This document shows, piece by piece, positions 9,208 to 19,550 of a stretch of 64,000 nt of DNA. Each line of letters starts with the position of its first letter. Position 1 is the first letter of the stretch. Source of the stretch: an uncultured Alphaproteobacteria bacterium (GTDB taxonomy: Bacteria; Pseudomonadota; Alphaproteobacteria; Rhodobacterales; Rhodobacteraceae); NCBI GenBank assembly GCA_902574225.1, contig CACGMO010000001.1, positions 62,001 to 126,000 on the forward strand. The letters run 5' to 3'. The position numbers and the translations under genes were made by a program. The notes beneath the pieces are model-generated. The model made no database searches. It was not told where the DNA came from and saw only the letters and a list, made by a program, of their open reading frames with translations.

Positions 9208-10476
9208 GTGATTTTTGTACATGAGTTCGGGCACTTCATTGTTGCTCGTTTTAATAAGATTGATGTTTCTGTTTTCAGTATTGGATTTGGCCCTAGGATA
9301 TTATCTTTTAGGGACAAAAAAGGAACTGAATGGCAGTTTGCTATTATTCCTTTAGGAGGATTTGTAAGATTTTCAGATGACGATAATCTGGCTTCTATAA
9401 AAGCGCGAGTTGACGCTAATTCAGAGCCTTCTAATTCTGCGCTATTTAATGAAGCTCCACTAATTGGTAGGTTTTCAACTGTATTAGCAGGACCATTAGC
9501 AAATTTTATCTTTTCCGTAGTAGTTTTTTCATTGATCATAATTGTACAGGGAGTTTCTGTCAGTGACCCAGTAATCGGTAAGATTAACAAGTTTTATGAA
9601 GCTAACTACGACATTAAAGTGAACGACAGGATTTTAGAGGTTGAAGGTAAAAAAGTAAATTCATTTTCAGAGATTTTTTCTTATATAAATAAATCTGGCG
9701 CAGAGACATCAAAGTTCACAATAAGAAGAGGTGCTTCAGTAAAGCAAATTGAGATTCCATATCTTCTACAACCAATAGTAGAAGCTATAGAGCCACTCTC
9801 TGCTGCTTCGCTTGCAGGATTGCAAATCGGCGATGTTTTTTTAACTGTTGAAGAAAAGAACCTCGCCAACTTTAATGATTTAAGAGAACAAATTATAAAT
9901 TCTAAAGGAAGATCGTTAAAAGTTACTATTTTTCGAGATGGTCAAATTCTCCAGAAATCTATACAACCCGTTTTAAGTCCGATTGAGAACAAGAACGGTG
10001 ACTTTGACGCAATTTACAGGATTGGTGTGGCTGGCGGCCCGATATTTTATCCGCCGAGGGAAACACCAAACGTTTTGAATGCGTTAATTTTTGGAGCAGA
10101 TGCAACGGTGGGAGTAATTATTTCATCTTTTAAGGGTATAAGGGGTATAGTTAGTGGTCAAGTTGATCCTAAACATCTTTCTGGGCCTATAGGAATTGCT
10201 CATGCTGTGTCTGACTCCATTAATTCGGGATTTTTAGCTTTATTATCTTTAGTTGCAGTCATTTCAACTGGTATAGGATTTGTTAATTTGCTGCCGATAC
10301 CTATTTTAGATGGAGGCCATATAGTGATGATGATATATGAGTATTTTTCACGAAAAAAACCTAGCGAAGGAGTTTTAAGATTTTCTATGATATTTGGTTT
10401 AGTTTTGTTACTATCTCTGCTAATGTTTACAACATTTAATGATATTTCAAGACTAGTGTTATTTTTTAATTTTTAA
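9208..10476 (+). CDS. rseP: RIP metalloprotease RseP (true start may lie slightly upstream)
   Basis: FVHEFGHFIVARF zinc-protease motif, PDZ regions, LLPIPILDGGHI. Confidence 0.93.
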   Translation: MIFVHEFGHFIVARFNKIDVSVFSIGFGPRILSFRDKKGTEWQFAIIPLGGFVRFSDDDNLASIKARVDANSEPSNSALFNEAPLIGRFSTVLAGPLANFIFSVVVFSLIIIVQGVSVSDPVIGKINKFYEANYDIKVNDRILEVEGKKVNSFSEIFSYINKSGAETSKFTIRRGASVKQIEIPYLLQPIVEAIEPLSAASLAGLQIGDVFLTVEEKNLANFNDLREQIINSKGRSLKVTIFRDGQILQKSIQPVLSPIENKNGDFDAIYRIGVAGGPIFYPPRETPNVLNALIFGADATVGVIISSFKGIRGIVSGQVDPKHLSGPIGIAHAVSDSINSGFLALLSLVAVISTGIGFVNLLPIPILDGGHIVMMIYEYFSRKKPSEGVLRFSMIFGLVLLLSLLMFTTFNDISRLVLFFNF

Positions 10477-10486
10477 GGAGACATAC

Positions 10487-12778
10487 GTGAAACAAACTTT
10501 AAATAAGTTAATTCTTTTTTTCTTTTGTTTTTCAATATGTCTTTCATCCCCCTCTTATTCGCAGTTCAGGTTTTCTCAGATTAAAGTTCAAGGAAATTCT
10601 AATACAAGTGTCCAAACTATTAAATCTATATCTGGGTTAAAAAAAAATATACCTTTATCAGCAAGCGATATAAACACAGCTTTAAAAAATTTATATAACA
10701 GCAATCTTTTCGAAAGTGTTGAAGTCGTTCCTAAGGGTCAGACTATTTTAATTAAAGTAAAAGAAAATAAAAGAATACGTCGCTTAGCTTTTGAAGGAAA
10801 TAAAAAAATAGAGAATAAAGAGTTACTTCCTTTAATTCAATCTAAGGAAAGACAACCCTTTAGTAGAGCACAGGCAGTTAAAGACAGTAGAATAATTTCA
10901 GACTTCTATCGATTTAAGTCTAGATATTCTGCAAGGGTAGAACCAAAAATAATTGAGAGAGAGAAGGGATTTGTTGACTTAGTTTTTGAAATCGATGAAG
11001 GAAGTATTTTACAAATTTCTCAAATCGATTTTGTTGGTAACCGGTCTTTCTCCGACAGGCAACTTAGAAATGTTATTAAGTCAAAAAGAGCAGGGATCTT
11101 TTCATCTTTTTTTACAAGTGATAATTACTCTGAAGATAGTCAAGAGGCAGATAAATACCTTTTAGAAAAGTTTTATAAAGATAATGGTTTTCCTGACGCT
11201 AAAGTTATAGCTTCGCTTGGCGGGCTTAAAAATAGTGGTGAGACAGCTTTTTTAACCTATTCTATTTATGAAGGGCCTTTTTTCAGATTTGGCAACTTAT
11301 CGATTAAATCAATAGTCAAAGGCATTTCATCATCTCTATATGAGAGCTCAATTGTTGCTTCCAAGGGAGATAGCTTTAATACATCCGAAATACAAAAAAC
11401 TTTAGACAATATAAAGAAAGCATCTGTTAGTAATGGATACCCATTTTTAATCGGAACAGTCGACCAAGTTAGGAATTCCAAAGAAAAAGAAATAGACCTG
11501 CTTTTTAAGGTTATAGAAGGCCCAAAGCTTTTTGTTGAGCAAATAGAGATTAGTGGTAATACCCACACCCGCGATAATGTGATTAGGCGTGAATTTCAAG
11601 TTGAAGAAGGAGATGCCTTTGATCCATCCATGCTTAAAAGGTCAGAAGAGAAATTGAAATCTTTAGGTTACTTCGATGATGTAAAGGTCAACGTACGACA
11701 AGGTTCAAACTCTCAGAATGCGATTGTAGATATAGCTGTGAAGGAAGCTCCAACAGGTTCGCTTTCGTTGGGTTTAGGATATTCCACTGATACAGATGTT
11801 ACTGCTCAATTTGCATTTAGTGAATCAAATTTCAGAGGTGCTGGCCAAGGTATTCGGTTGAGTGTATCTGGATCAAAAGATAACTCTTCTGTTGGACTAG
11901 GTTTTAAAGAGCGTGGGTTTCTTGGAAGAGACGTTCTGGTGTCGATGGACATTGATTATACAAACTCAAAGCCACGAGCCACGGGGTATACAGCAAATCT
12001 CATAGCTATAAAACCCTCAGTTGGGTTCAACCTTTCATCAGATACAAGAGTTAGACTTACTTATAAATTAGAAAATATAGATGTTACTGCAGTAGGGACA
12101 TCTGAGGTTTTAAAACAAGATCTTGGTAAATCTACTAGGTCCTTAATAGACTTGTCCTTAAGTTTTGACAAACGAGACTCTATTATTAAACCAACTAAAG
12201 GGTATATGATTAAATTTGGTTCTGAAATAGCTGGCTTAGGTGGAGATGAGCAGTTCATAAAATCAGAAGCAAGTGGTAAAATATACCAAGGAATTTATGG
12301 AAATAACATTATCTTTTCAACCGAATTAGAAGGTGGAATTTTGACGATGAATAAAGGCTATTCGAAAGTAGTCGATAGATTTGTTTTAGGTGGTCGTTCA
12401 TTTCGTGGCTTCAAATACAGTGGGATAGGGCCTAGAGAGTTAGCTGGAGGGCGGTATACTATTCCGTTAGGAGGTGAAAAGTATGCAATAGCAAGATTTG
12501 CAGCTTCTTTTCCTCTTGGTTTACCTAGAGAATTAGGTTTATATGGTAGCGTTTTTGCGGAAGCTGGAAGTCTGTGGGACATAAAAACGGATCCAAATGT
12601 TGCAGGACTCTCAGATAAGATAGCTCTAACAGATAGAGCCTTAAGAACTTCTATAGGCTTTGCTATGAACTGGGAAACACCAATTGGGCCACTTCAGTTT
12701 AACTGGTCGAGGCCACAAAAATATTTAGATGCCGATAGCCTTGAATATTTTAGTCTGAACCTTGCTACAAGATTTTGA
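10487..12778 (+). CDS. bamA: Outer membrane protein assembly factor BamA
   Basis: POTRA repeats (RRLAFEGNKKIENKEL, GNRSFSDRQLRNVIKS), beta-barrel with VLGGRSFRGFKYSGIGPRE. Confidence 0.96.
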   Translation: MKQTLNKLILFFFCFSICLSSPSYSQFRFSQIKVQGNSNTSVQTIKSISGLKKNIPLSASDINTALKNLYNSNLFESVEVVPKGQTILIKVKENKRIRRLAFEGNKKIENKELLPLIQSKERQPFSRAQAVKDSRIISDFYRFKSRYSARVEPKIIEREKGFVDLVFEIDEGSILQISQIDFVGNRSFSDRQLRNVIKSKRAGIFSSFFTSDNYSEDSQEADKYLLEKFYKDNGFPDAKVIASLGGLKNSGETAFLTYSIYEGPFFRFGNLSIKSIVKGISSSLYESSIVASKGDSFNTSEIQKTLDNIKKASVSNGYPFLIGTVDQVRNSKEKEIDLLFKVIEGPKLFVEQIEISGNTHTRDNVIRREFQVEEGDAFDPSMLKRSEEKLKSLGYFDDVKVNVRQGSNSQNAIVDIAVKEAPTGSLSLGLGYSTDTDVTAQFAFSESNFRGAGQGIRLSVSGSKDNSSVGLGFKERGFLGRDVLVSMDIDYTNSKPRATGYTANLIAIKPSVGFNLSSDTRVRLTYKLENIDVTAVGTSEVLKQDLGKSTRSLIDLSLSFDKRDSIIKPTKGYMIKFGSEIAGLGGDEQFIKSEASGKIYQGIYGNNIIFSTELEGGILTMNKGYSKVVDRFVLGGRSFRGFKYSGIGPRELAGGRYTIPLGGEKYAIARFAASFPLGLPRELGLYGSVFAEAGSLWDIKTDPNVAGLSDKIALTDRALRTSIGFAMNWETPIGPLQFNWSRPQKYLDADSLEYFSLNLATRF

Positions 12779-13353
12779 CCATTTTTTATAAGAATATAGT
12801 GAGGATTTCAGCGTGTTCTGCTTTGCTCTTACTATTATGTAATCCTATTTCCTCTCAGGAAAAAAATATTAGCACTTCTGTCCTCGTTATAAATAGTATA
12901 AATGTTTTTGAGAGATCGAAGCTAGGTAATGATATTTTATTTGCCTTTCAAGATGCTGCTCTTGAATTAAAAAAAGAGGCTGACCTAAACGCTAAAAAAT
13001 TTGAAGATGAAGAATTAGAATTAACACAAAAAAGGGAGGTGTTAGCAAAAAAGGACTTTAATGAATTGGCTGATGACTTTGATAAAAGAGTTCAAAAGAC
13101 TCGAAATTTTTATGATTTGAAAGATAGTCAACTTAGAGACAGTTTAGAAAAATGGAAAAAAAACTTTATTGAGTTGTCAGGTAGAATTATCCAGCCGATA
13201 ATGTTAGATTATCAAGCTTTTATTGTTTTAGATTCATCTCAAATTGATCTATTTTTCGATAATAGAATAGATATAACTGAACAGGTCATATTGGAACTAG
13301 ATAAACTATATAAGAGTGATCCAAAATACTTAGAAGTTATACTAGGAAAATAA
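12775..13353 (+). CDS. OmpH/Skp-like periplasmic chaperone
   Basis: Signal peptide, coiled-coil charged middle, located directly after bamA. Confidence 0.75.
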   Translation: MTIFYKNIVRISACSALLLLLCNPISSQEKNISTSVLVINSINVFERSKLGNDILFAFQDAALELKKEADLNAKKFEDEELELTQKREVLAKKDFNELADDFDKRVQKTRNFYDLKDSQLRDSLEKWKKNFIELSGRIIQPIMLDYQAFIVLDSSQIDLFFDNRIDITEQVILELDKLYKSDPKYLEVILGK

Positions 13354-13366
13354 TTAGGAGAATTTA

Positions 13367-13810
13367 ATGGATAAGGAGTGCTGTAATATTGATGAAATTA
13401 AAAGATTAATTCCACACAGATACCCATTTTTATTAATAGATAAAGTAATAGATATTGTTAAAAACGAGTCAGCTACTGGAGTAAAGAATGTTACAGTTAA
13501 TGAACCATACTTTCCAGGACATTTCCCATCTTCTCCCGTAGTTCCTGGCGTTTTGCAAATAGAATCTATGGCCCAAACTGCAGCAGTTTTGGTAGCAAAA
13601 AGTCTAAACATTTCTGATTCCAGTGCTTTAGTACTTTTGACTACAATAGATAATGCAAAATTTAGAAGGCCAGTCACCCCTGGTGATGTCATGTCACTTT
13701 CTATAACTGTCCAAAAAATGAGAAATAAAATATGGAAATTCGAGGGTGAAGTAATTGTAAATTCCAAAAAAATGTCCGAGTGCGAGTTCTCTGCCATGAT
13801 GAGAATTTAA
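13367..13810 (+). CDS. fabZ: 3-hydroxyacyl-[acyl-carrier-protein] dehydratase FabZ
   Basis: IPHRYPFLLIDKV; FPGHFPSSPVVPGVLQIESMAQ. Confidence 0.97.
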   Translation: MDKECCNIDEIKRLIPHRYPFLLIDKVIDIVKNESATGVKNVTVNEPYFPGHFPSSPVVPGVLQIESMAQTAAVLVAKSLNISDSSALVLLTTIDNAKFRRPVTPGDVMSLSITVQKMRNKIWKFEGEVIVNSKKMSECEFSAMMRI

Positions 13811-13811
13811 A

Positions 13812-13898
13812 ATGAGTTCTCTTGAAGCCATTTTTAAAAATTGTCAAATGGGTTCGATATTTTTTATTTTTGTAATCAATAATAATGGTGGACTATAA
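13812..13898 (+). CDS. 28-codon micro-ORF between fabZ and lpxA
   Basis: MSSLEAIFKNCQMGSIFFIFVINNNGGL*, stop overlaps lpxA start as TAATG. Confidence 0.25.
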   Translation: MSSLEAIFKNCQMGSIFFIFVINNNGGL

Positions 13899-14707
13899 TG
13901 GCTAAGCCTTCCTCAATCATTCACCCAACAGCGATTGTTGAAGATGGTGCAAAAATAGGTAATTCCTGTAAGATTGGACCCTATTGTTGTATTGGATCAG
14001 CAGTTACCTTGGATGATAATGTTATTTTAGAAAGCCATGTAGTAATTTCTGGAAAAACATTTATTGGAAGGGGAACAAAAGTTTGGCCTTTTGCCTCTAT
14101 CGGAAGCGATCCACAAGACCTTAAGTATTCTGGTGAAAAAACTACGCTTACAATTGGACAGAATAATTTCATCAGGGAATGTGTAAGTATTAGTATTGGT
14201 ACTGCTGGAGGTGGGGGTAACACTATTATTGGGGATAATTGTCTTTTTATGTTAGGGAGTCATGTTGGACATGACTGTAAGTTAGGTAGTAATATTGTGA
14301 TTGCAAATAATTCTGCAATAGCTGGCCATGTGGTGATAGAAGATAATGTAAATATCGGTGGTTTGGTTGGAATTCATCAATTTTGTAGGCTGGGAGAGGG
14401 CTCTATGATAGGAGCGCATGCCATGGTTTCTAAAGATGTGATCCCCTATTCAATGATTATAGGCATGAGACCTGTTCTATCAGGTGTAAACTTAGTAGGC
14501 TTAAAAAGAAGAGGTTCAAAGAAGGAAAGTATAAAAAAGCTGGTTGAAGTATTTTCAAAAATTTTTGACAAAGAAGGGAGTCAGAATTTTCAGGACCGAA
14601 TAAAAGCATTGGATAATGATTTAATCACTGAAATCACAGAAGTTCAAAAAGTTCTAGAATTTATAAAAAAGGAAAGCACAAGATCGTTTGTTGCTCCAAA
14701 AAGTTAA
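13898..14707 (+). CDS. lpxA: Acyl-ACP--UDP-N-acetylglucosamine O-acyltransferase
   Basis: Hexapeptide repeats; IHPTAIVEDGAKIGNSCKIGPYC; NNSAIAGHVVIEDNVNIGG; HQFCRLGEGSMIGA. Confidence 0.96.
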   Translation: MAKPSSIIHPTAIVEDGAKIGNSCKIGPYCCIGSAVTLDDNVILESHVVISGKTFIGRGTKVWPFASIGSDPQDLKYSGEKTTLTIGQNNFIRECVSISIGTAGGGGNTIIGDNCLFMLGSHVGHDCKLGSNIVIANNSAIAGHVVIEDNVNIGGLVGIHQFCRLGEGSMIGAHAMVSKDVIPYSMIIGMRPVLSGVNLVGLKRRGSKKESIKKLVEVFSKIFDKEGSQNFQDRIKALDNDLITEITEVQKVLEFIKKESTRSFVAPKS

Positions 14708-14714
14708 CGACTAT

Positions 14715-15566
14715 ATGGTAATAAAAAAAAAAATTGGTTTAATTATAGGGAGTGGCGAGTTAGCTACTTACTGTATGGAGCAATTACTGATTTTAGGTTA
14801 TGAAATAACAATAGTACGTTTGCCATGTAGTAAAGTAAAAATAAAAAAAAATCTAGATCGTATTGATTTAAAGTATGAAGAAATAAACGAGACATTTTCC
14901 CTGTTAAAACAGAGACAGATAGATGACATAGCGTTAATAGGGTATATGGAAAGGCCTAAAATTGATTTCTCAAAAGTAAATTACGGTTCACAAATACTTT
15001 TATCTAAAGTATTTTCTATTCTTAACAAAGGGGATGGAGAAATTTTTTCTGCTGTAACCCAGATGTTTGCTAATCAAAACTTTACATTAGTAAAAGTTCA
15101 AGATCTCTTACCTGAATTAATATTAGATTCGGGAACATACGGATCTGCTCCTATTAGTAAAAAAGTACTTAAGGAAATAAAAGCAGGAGTAAAAATTTTT
15201 CTTAGTTATGCAGGGCTAGATATTGGTCAATCCCTGATCTTCCAAAATGGACATTGCTTAGGTCTGGAGACGATTACCGGAACCGATGAAATGATAAAAG
15301 CAGTAATCAATTTTAGACAAAAAAATAATAAAAGGCCAAAAGAAATTCTATCTGGTGGAATACTAATAAAGGGATCGAAGCCGCGCCAAGTTCTAGATAT
15401 CGATACTCCGGTCATTGGCCCTGATACTATAAAATTAGCAAAAAATGCAAAATTAAATGGTCTAGTAATTGAAAGCAATAAGGTTATTTTAGTAAACAGG
15501 GACTTAATTATCGATACACTACGGAGTCATAATATGTTTCTTGCTTCAATCAAATTTTTTGGATAA
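14715..15566 (+). CDS. lpxI: UDP-2,3-diacylglucosamine pyrophosphatase LpxI (DUF1009)
   Basis: KKKIGLIIGSGELATYCMEQ; GLDIGQSLIFQNGHCLGLETITGTDEMI; between lpxA and lpxB. Confidence 0.92.
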   Translation: MVIKKKIGLIIGSGELATYCMEQLLILGYEITIVRLPCSKVKIKKNLDRIDLKYEEINETFSLLKQRQIDDIALIGYMERPKIDFSKVNYGSQILLSKVFSILNKGDGEIFSAVTQMFANQNFTLVKVQDLLPELILDSGTYGSAPISKKVLKEIKAGVKIFLSYAGLDIGQSLIFQNGHCLGLETITGTDEMIKAVINFRQKNNKRPKEILSGGILIKGSKPRQVLDIDTPVIGPDTIKLAKNAKLNGLVIESNKVILVNRDLIIDTLRSHNMFLASIKFFG

Positions 15567-15575
15567 AGACTTTAA

Positions 15576-16763
15576 ATGTTAAAAATTTTCATAAGTGCAG
15601 GAGAACATTCTGGCGACCTGCTAGGTGCACACTTGATTCGAGCGTTAAAAAATGAATTAGACAACCGAAATCACATTGATTTTCAAGGTGTTGGCGGTCC
15701 TTTAATGGAGCGAGAAGGCTTTAAAAGCCTATTTAATTTTTCATTACTTTCTGTGATGGGAATAAAGGATATTTTAATTAACTTTTTTCCTATTTTTAAA
15801 ATTTTGAGACAAGCTTATAAATATAATATTGCATGGGAACCTGACCTTATAATTACTATAGATGCACCCGAATTCAACTTACGTCTGGCCTCTTTGATTA
15901 AAAAAAAATGGAAAAATGCAAAAATTGTCCATTACGTTTTGCCATCTGTTTGGGCATGGCGTCAGGGAAGAGTTAAAATTTTAAAAAAGAATTTTGATCA
16001 TATTTTGTCTATCTTGCCCTTTGAAAGTGAGTTCTTACAAAACTTTCACATAAAATGTGATTTTGTTGGACATCCGATATCTACGAATGTATTGCCAAAA
16101 ACAAGGGATGTTGTTTCCTTTAAAAGAAGTTTAAATATAAAGGATTCAACGAAAATTATAACTCTACTACCTGGGTCGAGGATCAGCGAGTTAAAAAGAA
16201 TGCTTCCAATTTTTTTTGATACCGCTTATTTATTGTCTAGAAAATTTTCTGATATAATTTTTATATGTCCAACTCCAAGTATAGTTTCAAAAATTTTCAA
16301 AGAAATAGCAGCAGAAAGAAGTATAAAAGTAAAGCAGATTGACGCTGAGATGATGTCCAGCTCAGAATTTGAAAGAGACAAAATGTCTCTATATGCGTGT
16401 TCAGATCTAGCACTTGTAACCTCAGGCACTGTAGTTTTGGAATTAGCGAAATCAAGTGTGCCAATGGTTGTTGGATATCGTACTAGCTTTTTAACTCAGA
16501 TAATTTATAGACTTTTTGTGAATGTTTCTTCAGCAAATTTGGTAAACCTGATAACAAAGAGTAATAATATTCCAGAGTTTCTTTTTCACCGATGTAATTC
16601 CAAGAATTTATACAGTGAAGCAGAAAAGATTCTGGGTAAAAAGAAGTATGCACAGGCTCAACTAATTTCATCCAAACAGGCAATCAGAGAACTTGGATAT
16701 GGTTCCAAAGATCCTGCGATACGTGCAGCAAAATCAATTAAAAATTATTTTAAATTGCAGTAG
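15576..16763 (+). CDS. lpxB: Lipid-A-disaccharide synthase
   Basis: FISAGEHSGDLLGAHLIRAL; VLPSVWAWRQGRVK; LPGSRISELKRMLP. Confidence 0.96.
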   Translation: MLKIFISAGEHSGDLLGAHLIRALKNELDNRNHIDFQGVGGPLMEREGFKSLFNFSLLSVMGIKDILINFFPIFKILRQAYKYNIAWEPDLIITIDAPEFNLRLASLIKKKWKNAKIVHYVLPSVWAWRQGRVKILKKNFDHILSILPFESEFLQNFHIKCDFVGHPISTNVLPKTRDVVSFKRSLNIKDSTKIITLLPGSRISELKRMLPIFFDTAYLLSRKFSDIIFICPTPSIVSKIFKEIAAERSIKVKQIDAEMMSSSEFERDKMSLYACSDLALVTSGTVVLELAKSSVPMVVGYRTSFLTQIIYRLFVNVSSANLVNLITKSNNIPEFLFHRCNSKNLYSEAEKILGKKKYAQAQLISSKQAIRELGYGSKDPAIRAAKSIKNYFKLQ

Positions 16764-16768
16764 ATATT

Positions 16769-18067
16769 CTACCGCTTATCGAAAGCCTTATAGGTTCTAT
16801 GAGTTGCACCGGTAAAAAGTTGTCTTGGGCGACCAATCTTTATATTAGGGTCTGAAATCATTTCTTGCCATTGAGCAAGCCATCCTACAGTTCTAGCCAA
16901 TGCAAAAATTGGAGTGAACATCGAAGTTGGAAAGTCCATAGCCTCAAGTATTATTCCAGAATAAAAGTCGACGTTCGGGTACAGTTTTTTCTCAATAAAA
17001 TATTCATCTTCCAAAGCGATTTTTTCTAGCTCTTTCGCCACTTGGAGTGTTGGGTTATTTTTGACCCCTAGTAATTCAAGGACTTCATCTGCACTCTGCT
17101 TCATTACCCTTGATCTAGGATCAAAGTTTTTATAGACCCTGTGTCCGAAGCCCATCAGTCGAAAGGGATCATTTTTATCCTTTGCCTTTAAGATATATTC
17201 AGGTATCCGGTCGGGAGTTCCAATTTCTTTCAACATATTTAACGCAGCCTCATTGGCGCCTCCATGAGCAGGGCCCCAGAGGCATGCTATACCTGCAGCT
17301 ATACAGGCAAATGGATTTGCTCCAGAAGAAGCAGCAAGCCTAACGGTAGAAGTAGAAGCATTTTGTTCATGATCAGCATGAAGAATGAATATCCTATCCA
17401 TAGCTTTACTTAAAATAGGATCACTCACATATTCTTCAGCGGGAACTGAAAAGCACATTTGTAAAAAATTGGGGGCATATTGAAGATTGTTCTTAGGATA
17501 AGCAAATGGTTGTCCGATAGAATATTTATATGCCCAAGCAACGATTGTTGGAAGTTTTGCAATCATTCTGATTGTTGCTACCTCTCTCTGCCATGGATCA
17601 TTAATATCAGTACTATCATGATAAAACGCTGACATTGCCGCCTGAACGCCACAAACAATCGCCATAGGATGGGCGTCCCTTCTGAAACCACGAAAAAAAT
17701 TTAACATTTGTTCGTGCAGCATCGTATGCCGTGTTACCCTGCTACAAAAGTCATCATATTGTGGCTTCGTCGGCAATTCACCTCGTAACAGTAGGTAAGC
17801 GACTTCCAAAAAATTCGATTTTTCGGCTAACTCTTCAATAGGATAACCTCGGTAAAGAAGCTCACCCTTATCTCCATCTATAAAAGTTATATTGCTGTCA
17901 CAGGACGCAGTGGAAGTGAAACCAGGATCATATGTAAACAAGCCTGTTTCTTTATACAAACTTCGTATATCTAAAACATCAGGCCCCAATGTCCCTTTAC
18001 TAACAGGTACCTTTATACTCTTCTCATCTATTTTAAGTTCAGCAAACTTTTGTGTTTTATCTAGCAA
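16769..18067 (-). CDS. gltA: Citrate synthase
   Basis: [50 protein letters not shown]. Confidence 0.97.
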   Translation of the reverse strand: MLDKTQKFAELKIDEKSIKVPVSKGTLGPDVLDIRSLYKETGLFTYDPGFTSTASCDSNITFIDGDKGELLYRGYPIEELAEKSNFLEVAYLLLRGELPTKPQYDDFCSRVTRHTMLHEQMLNFFRGFRRDAHPMAIVCGVQAAMSAFYHDSTDINDPWQREVATIRMIAKLPTIVAWAYKYSIGQPFAYPKNNLQYAPNFLQMCFSVPAEEYVSDPILSKAMDRIFILHADHEQNASTSTVRLAASSGANPFACIAAGIACLWGPAHGGANEAALNMLKEIGTPDRIPEYILKAKDKNDPFRLMGFGHRVYKNFDPRSRVMKQSADEVLELLGVKNNPTLQVAKELEKIALEDEYFIEKKLYPNVDFYSGIILEAMDFPTSMFTPIFALARTVGWLAQWQEMISDPNIKIGRPRQLFTGATHRTYKAFDKR

Positions 18068-18133
18068 TATTATCCAGTCCCTATCTTGTTGACCAATATT
18101 ATAGTTTATAATAAATATTAATCAATTTTTGAT

Positions 18134-19531
18134 TCAATCAACATTCATATTTAATCTATCAAGTGTTTGATGTTTTCCTAATATTTCCATAATATGAACT
18201 ATGCTAGGTGATGAAGTCGATCCAGTTAAAGCTATTCTTAGGGGAATACCAATATCACGGAACTTTAAGCTACTTTCTTGGCAATAAGCATTTATGAATT
18301 CGTTTAAAAGCTTTGAATTCCAGGCAAAATTTGCTGATTTAATTGCATAGACGAAATTTGAAATAATCTTTCTAGAATTATCATCTAACAGTGCCAACGC
18401 TTTTTTGTCTCTAAGTTCATCTGCTTCAAATAAAAATGAGGAGGCCTCAAATATTTCTCCAAGTGACGTACATCTCTCAACTACTAGAGGTAAATACTGT
18501 CTCAATTTTTCTGAAAAACTTTCTGACAAACTTATGTTTTTATAAATTTTTATATATTGTAAAAGCAACTTATGAATTTCATCAGCTGGCTTTGATATCA
18601 AATGCTTTTTAGAGATATTCAAAAGTTTTTTTATATCAAACCTAGAAGGACTTTTTCCTACTCCATCTAGTGTAAACCAGGAAATAGCTTGGTTTAAATT
18701 GAAAAACTCCTCATCTTTATAGCTCCAACCAAGCCTCGCAAGATAATTTAACATTGCATCTGGTAAAAATCCTTCTTGCTTAAAGTCTAGCAAGCTACTT
18801 TTTCCATCTCTTTTTGACAGTTTTTCGCCTCTCTCATTGTGGATAAGGGGAATGTGTGCAAATTCTGGAGTGACCCAATTTAATGCTTGGTATACAAGTA
18901 ATTGCTTAACTGTGTTTGTAAGATGATCTTCTCCTCTTATAACATGACTGATCTTCATATTATGATCATCTACAACAACTGCTAGATTATATGTTGAGCT
19001 ACCATCGCTTCTCGCAATCACAAAATCTTCTATCGTGCTCAAATCCCATGATAGTTCTCCTCTTACTTTATCAGTGAAATTTATTCGAGAAGGATCACTT
19101 GGAACTTTAAATCGAACCACGTATTGTTTATTAGGTTGTGTATTTTTACTAAGATCTCTCCATGGTGATCTGAACGCAGGTTCTCGTGTGCCAATTTTTT
19201 CAATATTACTTTCCGTATGATTTTCCTTTTTGGCGAAGCACTTAAAGGCTAATCCCTTCTCTAACAAATAATCAATTATCTGTTTATGTTTATTTCGATT
19301 TTGTCGTTGAAAAACTATTTCTTCATCCCAAGGGATATTTAACCACTTAATATCATTTATGATTTTTTCCGTTAAAGAACTCTTAGATCTTTTTAAATCA
19401 GTATCTTCAATGCGTAGGAGAAATTTTCCTTTCATGCTTTTTGCAAAAAGATAATTAAAGAGTGCTGTTCTAGCACCGCCAATATGTAAGTCACCTGTTG
19501 GAGAAGGAGCAAATCTTGTTCTTATTTCCAT
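18134..19531 (-). CDS. gltX: Glutamyl-tRNA synthetase
   Basis: TRFAPSPTGDLHIGGARTALFN; KLSKRDG motif. Confidence 0.96.
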   Translation of the reverse strand: MEIRTRFAPSPTGDLHIGGARTALFNYLFAKSMKGKFLLRIEDTDLKRSKSSLTEKIINDIKWLNIPWDEEIVFQRQNRNKHKQIIDYLLEKGLAFKCFAKKENHTESNIEKIGTREPAFRSPWRDLSKNTQPNKQYVVRFKVPSDPSRINFTDKVRGELSWDLSTIEDFVIARSDGSSTYNLAVVVDDHNMKISHVIRGEDHLTNTVKQLLVYQALNWVTPEFAHIPLIHNERGEKLSKRDGKSSLLDFKQEGFLPDAMLNYLARLGWSYKDEEFFNLNQAISWFTLDGVGKSPSRFDIKKLLNISKKHLISKPADEIHKLLLQYIKIYKNISLSESFSEKLRQYLPLVVERCTSLGEIFEASSFLFEADELRDKKALALLDDNSRKIISNFVYAIKSANFAWNSKLLNEFINAYCQESSLKFRDIGIPLRIALTGSTSSPSIVHIMEILGKHQTLDRLNMNVD

Positions 19532-19550
19532 AGGTAAGACTTATAGGTTA

